Shown here piece after piece: positions 47,406 through 59,546 of a stretch of 64,000 nucleotides of DNA. The notes under the pieces are model-generated. The model made no database searches. It was not told the DNA's origin and worked only from the letters and a program-made list of their open reading frames with translations. The stretch is from Acanthaster planci (taxonomy: Eukaryota > Echinodermata > Asteroidea > Valvatida > Acanthasteridae), in contig NW_019091519.1 of assembly GCF_001949145.1 (NCBI RefSeq), forward strand, positions 485,196 to 549,195, read 5' to 3'. Both the position numbers and the translations under genes were made by a program. Each line of letters starts with the position of its first letter. Positions within the stretch are counted from its first letter, which is position 1.

Positions 47406-50400
47406 TCATTTCTCTGGCAGATCCTCAAATTGCACGCTGTTGCTGTCATCCTGAGTTGAGGTGGTCGGCTCTTGTTGGTATGGCTTCTGCATTTCCTGAT
47501 TCCAAGAAACCAACAATGCAGGAAAGGGTAACTAATATACACACATGAACTCCCAATGAGGTCACTAGTGAAGGTCTATGCAGCCGAGGGAAAAAGATCC
47601 CTCTTCGGGTCACCCAGAGGTCAAAGGGGGAGAGTAGATGTGAATTATCAACCAAATTATGTCAGTAACATCTGTGTCTTAAAATCCTCTATCTGAAATA
47701 TCAAACGAGAAATCTTTTCAGGGTTTCATAATTGTGGACGCTGTAATGTGTCAAAATGGCGCATGATGTCTTGACATGGTCTAGTTTACGCTGACTTAGC
47801 AAACCCAAAGTGACCATATTCCAGCCAACCAGAATAAAGAACCAAGAAGAGATGTGTTATTAAGGATGTTAGGTCTGGCTTACAAAGAAGGTGGAATGTC
47901 TAGACAGTGTGCTGCTATTTCACGCAACGTACATTTCGGCCCCTTCAGGCCTTCTGCTACAATGTGATGAGAACCCTGCCATGAGCAATGCCCATCGTAA
48001 GATGTTAAATTTGGCTACTATAATGATTTTTTACAGGAGCAAATCTTTGTTTCTGATCACTACATCTACTGGCTTCCGTCTTTGGATGAATCAGTGGCAG
48101 CCATGAGCCACTGGCCACTTCGATCAGATAGCCACTCTGACTACAAGAGGCTACTATGAACAAACTGCTACAACCGTCACGGCAGCGCAAACTGCTACGA
48201 CCGCCACGGGCAGCAAGGACTGGCTTGCTACAATAAGAAGAGGCCCCTTATGACCAAGAGGCCACCATGACCAACTGTCAACTGAAATCAAGTCATTACA
48301 ATTATCACGTAATTAAAAGTGGTGACACGGTGGGGGGGACACGGGGCATAACACATCCATGTAGGGTGTCACAATAGGTTCCTGTGCTGATGATGTCACG
48401 TACTGAGTACAAGTGTTCTTTATTCAAGGAGCCAGGTAAGGATAGCAGAGAGTTCCACAGGAAAGCGTACAAGTAACAAAGTATGACCTCACCAGAACAT
48501 GGGCCTACTGACAATCGTATCGGCGTCACTACTGCCATTAAGCAATGTGGCTTTGGTTAAAATTTATCCTCACCGTTCTGAGAAAGTCAACTAGTCTGTC
48601 GGCATCCACGCCCGTGGTTAGGTGGAGGACGTCCACAGGGTAGCGGTAACTGAGGAACTGGCTAGGCTGGATGCCAGCGGCACTGCGCACGTAGCGGAAA
48701 GTCTCCTAGAGGACAACGGGCAGAGGAGGATGGTTGGCATCTGTTAGACAAAAACTAACTAAACGGAATGCTTCAGTAAAAGTACGGTTCCGGGGGTAAT
48801 TTGCAGGGAGGAAGTAGGGGTGGGGATGGGCTGGGGTTGGCTGAAGTTGAGGTATGATGATTCTTGGATGTGTCAATAGCTGACACCAGAATGACGCAAT
48901 ACAGCATCAGATTATAAAGAGCTGCATCATGATACTTGGCCGTGAAAAAAAACTGGGCCAAGACACCTGTGGAATGAGAGCTGAGCCTCAATGACTATCT
49001 TGTGGACAATGCAGCATGTAGTAACGAACAGCACACAAGCCAGCTTAAAATTTATGTATCTCTAGATTAGTGAAATCTGAAAAAAAAGGAGTGGTAAGCG
49101 TTTTACAGACTTGTAAGCATCTAAAGAGATATAACCACATTGGAAAAGTACTCCCTTGCAGGGGGGGGAGAATTTCTAAATGAATATACAACAAATGCCT
49201 TCTTTTCAAAATAGCTACTGCAACAACCACAGGTCAAGTCCAAGATCAGCATCTTTGACGTTGTGACATGATATTGTAAAAAGGTGCTCCAGTTACACCT
49301 CTGGAAAGAGAGATTTGGGTAGAGGGCTTTCTCGCCAACAGGAGAAGCTTTTTTGGGGGGAGGGGGTCATGGAATGGTTACCTTATCTTCAAGTAAGAAT
49401 CCTCTGTAATATTTAGTATGCTCACCCAGGACTGGCTGTCGGTGCTGGCGACATCGAGGTCATTCAACTCTGCCCAGCTGAACAGCAGGGAATCCGTGGT
49501 CTCGCCAAAGGGATTGAAGTCAATCAGGAGGAACTTCCTCTATTGGAGACGACAGGCAAAACACAAACCAATTTCAATCATGTAATCTGATTCAATTCTC
49601 CCAGAGGTAAAAAAGACTACCCCTGGATCCAAAAAAAAAAAACCCCAGCTAAAAAGAAACCGTAACAAACAGAGAAAAAACAAGAAATGAAAACGAATTA
49701 CCTTATCCTGGCGGTAGACGTCATATACATCTGTGACAGAAAGAAAAGGCTGAACTTGTAAGATAAATATTGTATTTTGATCGATGCAAATGTGTGCCTG
49801 ACTTTTCTTACAACTGAGATGCATGGGTACTCACGGTTCTGTGAGGTCGTGTGTGATGAAATCCGAGCTCTTGAGTAAAAGGAAGATATCGTTGACACAG
49901 GTACACTGTAACGTGTTTCCACAAGCAATCCAGTCTGAAACTTGTTTGGTCTCTCCCAAGCAGATGAATTTGAACAAAAGGAGTTTGGGCATCTTCAGTG
50001 ATCTAAGTATTTGTTACAACCTGCGAGAGGCATTTGTGCGCGTTGAGAACCGAATTACTCACAGTCATGGTCCAGAAAGTTCCCAGCTATGTGGCGGTCG
50101 TGAAAATCCTCAATCTCTTCGTGGATCTGCTCTGCCGAGGGTCCCAGGTCGGGGAAATAATTGGTATGATCTCGCTGTGATATACCTGGGTAGGAGTATG
50201 CCAAATTACTCATAACTTTGTCAACGTGTGAGCATTTCCTCCATCTCAGGCAGCATGATTTCACATTTACAACAAAAACTGTAATTTCTAACAGATATTT
50301 CATTCGTAACCCTAACTCTGCCAGAAGTAAGCACAGTGCATCAGGTGAAAAAATTTGATGCACTTTGATGAACTGGGCACCCAACAGCAGCCGAACAAAC

Positions 50401-53209
50401 TGGCCATGTTGAGACGATGGGAGCTAATCCCATTGAGCAATGCCACTGTTGGATCTTGGTGTGACCGGCAACCACAGACTCCCAGGCCGTTTGGCCTTAG
50501 AAAGAGTTGACCTATTGGATCTTGTTACACTTGACAGGCAATCATTGACAAATAAATGCAGTCTGATAGACCTGGCAGGGTTTCCAGCCAAAGTAGCCTT
50601 GGAGGGGTTGGAGTTAAAGAGAAACGTGCACGTACCGATGATGTCGTCATTCTTGACAAAGACACGGAACTCAGTTGCTTCAGATATGTCACACCACCTC
50701 CGCAAGACAAGCTGGAATGAACATCAAAACATTCATCAGACACAGCGAAATGCGAAGCACACTACGATGTCATAGACGTATGTCCTAGAGATCTGATGCC
50801 GGTCAAACCTCCATTTCAAATTCTTACCTCATACTGTGTGTCTTGCGGGCCCTGTTCACAGTCAGTGCAGTGTTTGAACCTTTGTGGTGAAGAAAATTTA
50901 AAAATGTTGTGTGAATTTTGATGAAGGTGAATGAATTTAACTTCACCAAGCACACCAAACCTCAGGAATGAGTCGTGCATTACAGAAACTGGCCTTTAAG
51001 GAACAAGGTTTAATCTAACAATTTTCCTGTGCCAGACTGCAGATGCATGTTTCATATGTCTATGTTATGCTCTCTAAAAACAATCGCCCTGTCTTTTTCA
51101 CAAATACAATAAACATAGAAACAAAAACAAGAAACATTACAAAGAAATGAAAACAAATTTCCAAAGTGCATCCCTTTGTACGGGACTCAAAGGGCTTTTC
51201 AAAGTGCGAAGTCTATTTTTCAAATCCCCACCTCTAGCTAGGAAACAGGTTCAGGTGTGACTTTTCTTACAACTGAGATGCATGCGTACTCACGGTTCTG
51301 TGAGGTCGTGTGTGATGAAATCCGAGCTCTTGAGTAAAAGGAAGATATCGTTGACACAGGTACACTGTAACGTGTTTCCACAAGCAATCCAGGATGCATC
51401 CTGATGATGGAATTCATGAACCATTACAGTGGCCAACTAAAAATACGCGAAGAGTAACAACTTACAATCAACCCCGGACAAATGTCAGAATTTTCATGAG
51501 ATTCTAACAATGCGATAGTTTCTGTGGCAACATCGATGAGTGGTGTACTTGAGGTGCTCAGAGTGTGTCCTTCAAGTTAGCAATAGTAGTTGGAAGTTAT
51601 TTTCTACAAAAACAGCATAGGGCTTTCAACAACTACCCACTTTGGACAATAGATACTTCACATCTAAAGACTCCTGCAACAACTGAGGGTAAGGGAAAGA
51701 CTGCACCCAAGACAAGTGCGTCTTCCTCCTGCATACCCAGGGGCCCTGCAAAATTTGACGCGCGTTTCTGAGAACAGTGATTCAACCTTGTCCCTCACCC
51801 TGGGTGCACTCCAGTTGAGCTTGGGGAAAACCCTGCCACCGAGGTCCTGAATGGCTGCCCTGATGGACTCTTCCAGCCCTGGGAACGAAGGAATCTTGCT
51901 TGGGTTGCCGTCCTCCTCCTCTTCCTCGATAATATTGCTGGGCTCATCGTTGGGACTGAGGTTGCAAAGAAAAGGGTTAGTGTTATAACCACTGTTCTCA
52001 ATTTAACAAACCCTAAATCTAAGAAATGAAAAGATAGATGAGAATAGAAGTCAACAAATTTTCTAGGAGAGGCAACTGAAGTTCTTTGAATTGAGCATCT
52101 TTTTGGCAACAAATTTCTGTTAATCGTGATCGAAACGATTCCAATTTCATTTTCTTTATAAATCATTTTGAAACAACTGTGAAGAAGAAAACCAATATGC
52201 AGCAAATTTAGAGAGAATTTTGGTCAATTAGCATGCGATTAAATAGTCACTCTGAAGAGCCTATAATGGATCTTCCCTCAGTCTTCTTTGAGGCAACTGA
52301 GAGTGTGCAGCCCCAGCCAGTGACTTTGAGCAAAGCTGAGGTCCTTATCCGGCGGACTGGTTCATAAGGATGTATTTATTGCAGGGTGGGGTTTTGTACA
52401 TTATTCTGCAAGAAAAAAGTGTCAGGTAGTCAAAGCTGGGTGGGTCATTTCACGATGAGGTTGGGGCACAATTTCTGGCCATGTCCTTGCTACATCAGTA
52501 ACTTTACCACCTGTCATGACCTGTAGAGTTGGTCATTTACTCTGTAAAAATAACACACCCCTCTGTATTCAGCCTTGCAAGATGTATAACAACGTCAATT
52601 AGGTTTCCACATGCAGGGAAATAACTGTTCATTTTTATGGAACCCACGTAACATTGACACCATCACAAACTGTGCCTCAATCTCATGGGATGACCCATTT
52701 ACACAAAGATTCACTATGTACCTTGCAGGGAGGTATATTCCATCTGCGTCTAAATATTCTAGGAAGTCCTTGGAAAGCGGGATGACGTGGCTGCAATGTA
52801 CATTGTAGAAACAAATCAGCATCATGAAATGGATGTGATTGAAGGTAAGCTGTAAAAATCTTTCAATTAGCTGGATGTCCATCAATCCTCTCAAAGACTA
52901 CTGAGTGGAAATTATGGTAGAATTACTGAAAAATATCCCCCAATTAAAAATGTCAGAATTGCTACACCCACGTTGACATGTATCGGAACTTTCCATCAGA
53001 TACTTTACGTTCACAAATAAAATGGGCCCAAAAAAACAGGGGTAGCCTACTTGAATGTCCTAAAATAAAACAAAAAACAAAACAGAAGTGTTTTTTGAAT
53101 CCCTCCAAAATAGAGGCAGGCAAATCGTCTGCTACCTGTCGATGGTGATGTGTTTGAAGATTGGGTACCAGGAAGAGAAGCTACAATCCAGAACCTGTTG
53201 CTTCTTCAT
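47406..53209 (-). CDS. CDC123: CDC123 / D123 family eIF2 assembly factor (11 exons)
   Basis: Cdc123 is an ATP-grasp-like cytosolic chaperone that binds eIF2 gamma and promotes assembly of the eIF2 heterotrimer, so it is needed for translation initiation. Exons in transcript order are 53209-53136, 52790-52722, 51955-51799, 51400-51294, 50879-50828, 50711-50636, 50185-50063, 49730-49702, 49539-49426, 48705-48574 and 47495-47406. All phases join, giving 340 aa (human 336). Landmarks are [11 protein letters not shown] at the N terminus, an acidic stretch (residues about 57-63), [44 protein letters not shown], and [17 protein letters not shown] (about 233-249), which holds the predicted metal/ATP-binding Asp and Asn, then [18 protein letters not shown]. 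The tail is acidic (QFEDLPEK). A near-identical partial copy of exon 4 lies in the intron between exons 7 and 8. The gene converges on SLC35E3 and diverges from the GPCR. Confidence 0.96.
49799..49933 (-). pseudogene. Partial duplicate of CDC123 exon 4 inside a CDC123 intron
   Basis: Positions 49799-49933 match 51258-51392 over 135 bases with a single difference that I can see (49826 g versus 51285 c). The copied block covers the exon 4 donor, 36 bases of intron beyond it, and all but the first 8 bases of the exon. It lacks the true acceptor and the codons for Asp-Ala-Ser. A chance AG (tttcag) precedes it on the minus strand, but inclusion between exons 7 and 8 would repeat residues already encoded and break phase. 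It is probably a non-functional duplication or an assembly artefact. Confidence 0.85.
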
Positions 53210-56136
53210 GATGCTACAAGCGATGGCCTTTCAAACCTGGTTCAATAGTCGCTCAAATCTGAAAATGAAAAAGCAACGTCACAAAATCCAAAAGCATGCA
53301 AACAAACAAAAACTCAGACAGTTCCATCGTCTGTGACCATATAGTCACCAGGTCCATCATTTCACCACCTACTGTCAAGTCTCATTATTTTTAGTGGTAA
53401 AATGAGGGATCTGGCGAGTATATCACGGTTGTTAAACAAGGACATTGCTTGACACCGCGCCGTGTGCATGAACCCTGTGAGAATGGTCTCACAAATTCTA
53501 GATGTTTCCTACATAAAAGCAAGCCTTCAATTCGTACACTGCTAACTTTGACTCTTTAAAACGTAACCACTTTCTGTTGGCTTAATTAGCGTTATAAATG
53601 GAGGTTCCAAAATATACAATACCCCAATATTTGACCAGAGTTAACAGCGTTGAATTTTCCAAGATAAACGTCTACTGCTTTTCATACCCTTTTCATCATA
53701 AGGATCGTAGAGGGGAAGGAAACGATCGCATCAAGTACTCAACCAGCCAGCCGGCCAACTTCACTTATTATATCGTGATACCTAGACTCCTTGTCGCCGC
53801 GCCTGAAACACACAGCATTCTGTGAGGGCACCCATCTGGTACATTATCTATCCAAATATTGACGGCTGTTTTGTGTCGCATTAAAATCGAGTGCTTATCC
53901 CCAACGCTTTTGTAAGGTCTCACACCCGACCAGTGTGTCCACGGGTATGGGTTGGGACACAAAGCAAAACCGCAGAGCGCCGAGAACGAGACATTATTGT
54001 CATTCGGCCTCCAAACAGAAATTACAAATGCCTCTTTTTCTTTTTCACACGATCTCGAATATTTCGCATCAGGTTATTTTTCCTACTTGAGAGAGAATCT
54101 TCGTGCACAGGCGCAGCCGCCTGTAGGAAGCTTGAAATTGTTAGGATAGGGCCTCAAGCAGTCTATCGAGCCCGCTCCGATCCGCGTAAGTTCGACTACA
54201 TCCCCCGGCCCTGAGCAAGTTGAAAAGTACTTGGATACCTCCGTCTTTGACTCGGACTTTTTCACGCGATGGGAGTATATGACTTACTGTAAACAGAACT
54301 GGTGTTAGGCCTCGATCATAGACTAGACCTCAAACTTTATCTCAGATCTTCTGTCTTATATACCTAGACATAGCCATAATTTGTTTCAGACCTCGATCTG
54401 TTCTGAGGTGCCAATCTAACATAACTGATAGGCCTATATAAGTATACGTGAGTTCACGGAGTAAAGAAAGTATCTAAATTAACAGAATTCATTCGACTGG
54501 TGTCCACTAGTGTCTCTTACATTCCAGCAGTTCAACCGCTTCATCGGCCATAGCTACCACAACGTCTTCTTTGAGACTAACAGTGTTCCACTTCAAACGG
54601 GTTCATTACATTACCCATTCTCATCTGGTCAAGCGCACGCACATGTACTTTGCTCGCATTTTATGTAAATCAACATCTTTCCCGCTCGACATCCGCACAT
54701 CATGATGACTAGGCCTATCTCATGCGGACGAGATCATACATAGTGCCTGAAAGGAATATTCAATTTTATAGTAAGTACGCTTTGCTAGCTTGCAAGATAT
54801 AAATCTCGTCAACGGCGGATCCAAATCCAAATTTCTGGGAGCACAGGTGGCGGAACGATTTTCAAAGTGGGGTGGCTATTGTGAGACCATCAGGCATCAG
54901 TCATTAATAGGCTGATCAATTCAGCTCATAGGACCTGCAAAAGTGGGAGGGGCATGCCCCGGTCGAAAAAGTGGGGGAGGGGCCCGCTTCCGCCGCCGGG
55001 GGGTGGGCTTTTGGAGACCCCAAAATCGGATTTGTTGTGTGTACCATGTTATTGATTCTGTCATCCTAAAATGGCAGATGTAAAGTTAGTACGTATTAGT
55101 ATTGTAATAGAGCCAAAACTATGGTTAGAGTTTATGTTCATTTTGTGCACAAGTTTAGTTCAGATGTCCCCTCCTTGTTGAAATCGTCAACAAGTCGTGT
55201 TTGCTGTCAATACACCATTGCTTAGTATTTTACCGGTTCGTTAGTGGTATGAAGTTTGTTTCTGCATTCAATTGGAGACCCTGAACAATAGAGGACAATA
55301 AGGTCCCCGATTGACAGAGGTTCCCCGATTGAAAACTGTGTACAAAAATTTATGGGTGATCTTCTAAAAAAGTTGAAGTACAAACAAAAGAGGAACAATA
55401 CTGGGTCCCCAATTGCAGGCAGAAACACACTTGTGTGTGTGTGTGTGGTGGGCCGTTGTAAACAAGGTGTAATGCAAAGTCATTTTGAATAGAATTATCA
55501 TTTTTTGCTGGCTGATCCAGGTGACATTATGATGGAGCTCTGGCTGTGTTTGTGTAGGTAGCTGCGTGTAGTATTCCGATCCACCCAACTTTTTTTTTTT
55601 ACTTTTTGTCAATAAGCCGCCCTTTTTCATCAGCAATATCCTATTTTCCCAGAGATTTCAGTTTATTCCCTGTGATTTAACTTCTGGAGAAATGCTGAGG
55701 AATTACGAGGAATATAAGTTTAATTTGCATTTATTGTTTTACTCACGTTTAAAAGGAACTACCTATGTTCAGCAGTTTTATAGGATTGCTGACATAACGT
55801 GCGTCGTATGGAAAAAAACACCAGATTCCTGGTATTAATACCCGAAAGAGCGGACGTTACATCACACCGGATATTCAGTGCTGTTCTAGGTACAGGCTTT
55901 GTACTTTTGAAAATGCACTTCTTGGCACGGGGACCTGGAAATGACGCATTTAGTGTCCCGTACTATTTATGTTCGACAATTTCCGCCACAAAAAAAAAGA
56001 TAAAAAGGCAGGGGACATATAGGGGGCCTACACAATGCCTTGACGTGGAGTGCCAATATCGAGAATTGTGGACTCGAGTGACGGTATAACGAAATACACA
56101 TTCGTCTCATCACTAGAATCACCAGCAGCCAAAACA
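53210..56136. other. Divergent spacer between CDC123 and the GPCR gene
   Basis: Presumably holds both promoters. The stretch 53700-54260 is less AT-rich with several CpG, fitting a CDC123 promoter, but no TATA or initiator is convincing. G-rich repeat material sits at 54845-55025 and a hairpin element at 55258-55426, followed by a TG microsatellite (55430-55448). Confidence 0.4.
55258..55426. repeat. Hairpin element with about 37-bp arms
   Basis: gtttctgcattcaattggagaccc (55258 on) is mirrored by gggtccccaattgcaggcagaaac ending at 55426. The interior repeats gttccccgattga-type words. It lies between CDC123 and the GPCR. Confidence 0.6.
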
Positions 56137-57267
56137 ATGGCGTATTCCTCGCACATAACGTTCCAGGAGTCGGCTCTCGTGTTAAACACCACTCCAGAGG
56201 TGGAATCAACCCCTCATCGGCTGAACTCAACTCTTAGTTCCTCATCTAATGCGCCGTACACCCACATCGAGTTCACCTGTCTTTCTGTCGTCCTTTCTAT
56301 CCTGATAATCCTTGCAATCATCGGCAATAGCCTGGTGTTGGTTGCTATGGCCAGGACCAAGAAAATCAGGACTGTTACTAATGCGTTCGTGGCCAACCTC
56401 AGCGCGTCCGATTGCCTAGGCAGTTTTGCTCTTCTCTGGAGCGTGCCGGGTATGGTAAGCACTACTCCAGGCTTCCCGCTGGAGTCTGACGTCCCGTGTG
56501 TGATGGCAGCTGTTCTGGTGCACCTGACCGTAGGCTGCAGCCTGTACAGCCTCGTCAACATTGCTCTGAACCGGTACATATTAGTAACCAAGCCCAAGGA
56601 GACCTACCAGTGGTTGTACACACGTAATAAGATTGCCTTGATGGTCCTTGGCTCCTGGCTCGTACCTTTATGCGCCTGTATTATACCCCCATTCGGTGGT
56701 ATCGGTGAATTCGGCTTCGATTCAATGACCCGCACCTGTACAGTAAATACAACTCATCCAGCAGCTGACACATACAAAGTTATTCAATTAGCAGTTTTGT
56801 TCCCGACTTCATGTGTTGTCCTCGTTTCTTACCTCCTGATTTGGCGACACGTCAGACGTCATTTCAACAGGCGCCAAGAACACGACACTCTCTACTCAAC
56901 TGATAAAAGCACAGGTAGGTCCACACAGCCAAACGATGGTGAACCCGTAGCTTGTGACGCCCATAGTCATACACCTACTTTGCCACTTCAACAAGCACAC
57001 AGCTCTGATCAGGGCCATCGTATCAAGAGGGACCAACTTGCCGTTACCAAGAACCTCTCCATCGTCATCTTGGTCTTCGTGATTTCCTTTGCGCCCTTAG
57101 CCATCATGATGGTCGCCAAGAGCACCCGTTTCTACCTTTACGGCGAAATGTTCCTGTTGGTCAGCAACTGCACAAATCCACTCCTTTATGCCGCTAAGCA
57201 TCCACACTTGGGGCCTGTGTTGCGAGCCATGATCCGGTGCAAATGTTCAAGCGACAGAGATGCCTAA
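56137..57267 (+). CDS. Intronless class A (rhodopsin-like) G-protein-coupled receptor
   Basis: Seven-helix receptor of 376 aa in one exon. The ATG at 56137 has a strong context (aaaacaATGG); the open frame continues upstream without a further ATG. The extracellular N terminus (about 44 aa) has two N-glycosylation sequons (Asn17, Asn30). Helix 1 holds GN (Asn64), helix 2 LSASD (Asp92); Cys121 and Cys201 can form the usual disulfide. Helix 3 ends with NRY (145-147) instead of DRY. Helix 6 reads FVISFAP (314-320), so the toggle Trp and the preceding Cys are replaced. Helix 7 ends NPLLY (347-351), followed by a short tail with Cys368 and Cys370 that could be palmitoylated. The third intracellular loop is long (about 240-302). 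It resembles the expanded, melatonin-receptor/Moody/Tre1-like orphan receptors of invertebrate deuterostomes; the ligand is unknown. Confidence 0.94.
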   Translation: MAYSSHITFQESALVLNTTPEVESTPHRLNSTLSSSSNAPYTHIEFTCLSVVLSILIILAIIGNSLVLVAMARTKKIRTVTNAFVANLSASDCLGSFALLWSVPGMVSTTPGFPLESDVPCVMAAVLVHLTVGCSLYSLVNIALNRYILVTKPKETYQWLYTRNKIALMVLGSWLVPLCACIIPPFGGIGEFGFDSMTRTCTVNTTHPAADTYKVIQLAVLFPTSCVVLVSYLLIWRHVRRHFNRRQEHDTLYSTDKSTGRSTQPNDGEPVACDAHSHTPTLPLQQAHSSDQGHRIKRDQLAVTKNLSIVILVFVISFAPLAIMMVAKSTRFYLYGEMFLLVSNCTNPLLYAAKHPHLGPVLRAMIRCKCSSDRDA

Positions 57268-57340
57268 GCCTTATTTGTTTGCCACATCCACAACCAAAAA
57301 TCTACTTTTCAGCCCAACTATAACATTTCTGCAAATCACA

Positions 57341-57346
57341 AATAAA
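57341..57346 (+). promoter_or_regulatory. Polyadenylation signal of the GPCR gene
   Basis: AATAAA 73 bases after the GPCR stop codon, followed by A-rich and T/G-containing sequence. Position and motif suit a short 3' UTR; cleavage site not determined. Confidence 0.6.
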
Positions 57347-57461
57347 ACTGACCTAAAACAGAAAAGTGGTGCTGAGTAGGAACAAAACGTCTGGGTATTA
57401 TCATCATGAGTGACTGAAGTGTAACCAACAAGTCCACCCGCCGACTGTTTGGTGTTTGCCC

Positions 57462-57797
57462 TCAGTAAACTTCACGTGCGGAGCACAGCTTGAGAACCTT
57501 GTCATCATCTATAAGCTGTAACATTCGACCAATGTTAAAGTTCGCAGGATCAGTGTGGGAATCAAACATCACTGGAGTGGCCCTGCCTAATGCTTTGCCA
57601 TATGGGATGTAACAGCTAAACTGGACAATCTTGAGGTCAGACATAATCAAATTGTTTTGCCAAATCACTGCCCAAGTCACCCCGACTATTGCCATCAACT
57701 CTTGCCAACACTCGATTAGCGTCAAGGCGTAATCTAAGAAACTCACACTATCTACAAATACCAAGAGATAGGACCACCCATTGCCAATGGTCTCCAT
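57462..57797 (-). CDS. Uncharacterised single-exon ORF, 111 aa (doubtful gene)
   Basis: ATG at 57797 to TGA at 57462. The product has normal amino-acid balance without low complexity, few rare codons, and patterned hydrophobic and charged stretches (for example ECWQELMAIVGVTWAVIW and NFNIGRMLQLIDDDKVLKLC). No signal peptide or known motif is recognised. It begins 71 bases upstream of a MITE and ends about 195 bases beyond the GPCR stop on the opposite strand. It could be an exon of an unrecognised gene, a retrocopy or a chance ORF. Confidence 0.25.
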   Translation of the reverse strand: METIGNGWSYLLVFVDSVSFLDYALTLIECWQELMAIVGVTWAVIWQNNLIMSDLKIVQFSCYIPYGKALGRATPVMFDSHTDPANFNIGRMLQLIDDDKVLKLCSAREVY

Positions 57798-57868
57798 TTC
57801 CTATACTGTAACATGTTTTTAGATTGACGTTATTACACTTTTTATTTCATTGTTCCTTCATGTCTAAA

Positions 57869-58072
57869 GGCGCCTTTCCATAGGCCTAATGCGCGTCAGC
57901 ACTTGCGCCAAGCGTTGCACATCCGTCAAAATGGCTCTTTGGCGATTTTGACGGCCGAACGCAACCAACACATGTGTTATGTTTAGGGGTCGATTTTTGT
58001 GTCCGTGGAAGTGAAACGCATGAACGCATCGTGTACGCAACGCACCCAAAAACGTACATATGGAAAGGCGCC
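57869..58072. mobile_element. 204-bp MITE with 14-bp terminal inverted repeats
   Basis: Starts ggcgcctttccata and ends tatggaaaggcgcc, a perfect 14-bp terminal inverted repeat. The interior is GC-richer than its surroundings and is itself partly palindromic, rich in gcgt and caacgc words. No clear target-site duplication. Confidence 0.7.
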
Positions 58073-59249
58073 CCAAGCGTTTCATCTATAATCATTAGTT
58101 ACTATATTATACCCTCTCACTGTTCATTTTGTGTTAGGTTGAATATTACACTCGCTATGCATATACAATTAATTGTGTTTCAATGATTTAGTTTAAATAG
58201 TTAAAGCAATATTGAATTTATACCTGCTGGCCTACATGGATGCAGTGCGTTCAGTTTGTGAGCTTGTAATTATGTCATCGACTACACCTAGCGTTTTGAT
58301 TGCGCCATCAGATACAATTACACTGCCGAGTACGCTGGTGTTTTTTTTTCACACAAGCCTTCGAGGGCAAACACTTACAGTGTTAAACTTTACTTTGTAA
58401 TTCAAAATGAATGTGAAATGACTACATTCAGAATAGTGGTAATTTTTAGTACGTTTATAATGTTGACCTAATTTTTAAATGACCAATATCGGCCCATCAT
58501 TTTACTTTCCGTGCAATTGTATTTAACGATTGCAATGTAACTGCATATTTATTAGCCCTCAGAATTTTCATGCCATATTTTAACATGAATACCGATATTT
58601 AATTGAACTTTGATGTTTCAGTAAGTGCGTTTATTCGACAGTCTTTGAGGAAGAGAATCCGTACGTATACGTAGGCCCCTATTGACCAATCTTATCAGCC
58701 CTTGCAGAAGTTCAGCAAATCTTTGACGAATTACACAAGTTGTAGTCCTGATTAACGGTTTTCAAATTCACAAACAACTAAACGCTAAACTTCCACCGAG
58801 TTAAAAAGCTTTGACCTTGTAATTAGCCAAGATTATTCTATCACCTTTTCAAAGATAGGCCTCTACCAAAATACTGCATCGAGTATAATGTTTGATAAAA
58901 CAATATTCTTCGTATCAATTAAAGTGAAGTTACAGGCAGCAGTGAATTGACGTACATGTACATGTACTCTTTTCTACACTTAAATAAATAAGCACGCATT
59001 ATTTGTATATTGAGTTCTGAGGTTGAGTTGTATATGTGGTGGTTACATCTTACACGAACCCTCTGATCCTTGAAATTGCGCCATTTCTTCTTAGCAGCAG
59101 TACGTTAATGCTCACAGTGCCCAGAATAGTTTGTTGTTTTAGTACGGGAACCTTTAGGGTATACAGACCAGTAAATAAGCTGTCATAGACAACAGTGATA
59201 AATATCCCCACTTCAAACAATCAGGAGAAATATCACAAGTTTCACAGGG

Positions 59250-59546
59250 GTGCAAGACACATATCAAATTAAAGCTCACTTCATCTTTCATTTTCCTTTC
59301 AATTTTTAGTGACTTAACAGCTGACTTTTGAAGATATTGCTCTCCAGAGAAAATCTCCCCTCAAAACAGTCATGGGGCCCATCGCCATTTTGAAAATTGA
59401 TGCCTGCACTCCATTGCAAAATAAAGCGATTTGGAGGGAGATTACATCCTCCATGTTAACAAACCACCCAGTCCACGTGTCTCGAAATGCTCTAATAGCA
59501 GAGAACTTGAAAGCTTACAAATCATGATTCAGGCAATTTTCGACCT
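59250..59546 (-). repeat. Dispersed repeat family B, minus-oriented copy
   Basis: Inverted counterpart of 3719-4070, some 55 kb away. Divergence is moderate, so the copies are old or belong to a large family. Confidence 0.7.

Noticed and set aside
49799-49933. Duplicate block as a mutually exclusive or extra CDC123 exon
   Set aside because: It lacks the true acceptor and first codons, would break phase and repeat residues already encoded.
49823-50215. 130-aa plus-strand ORF
   Set aside because: Antisense to CDC123 exon 7 and the duplicated exon 4; a shadow of the real gene.
56050-56136. Extending the GPCR start upstream to 56050
   Set aside because: The upstream codon is GTG; the first ATG in frame is 56137 with a strong context just before a typical receptor N terminus.
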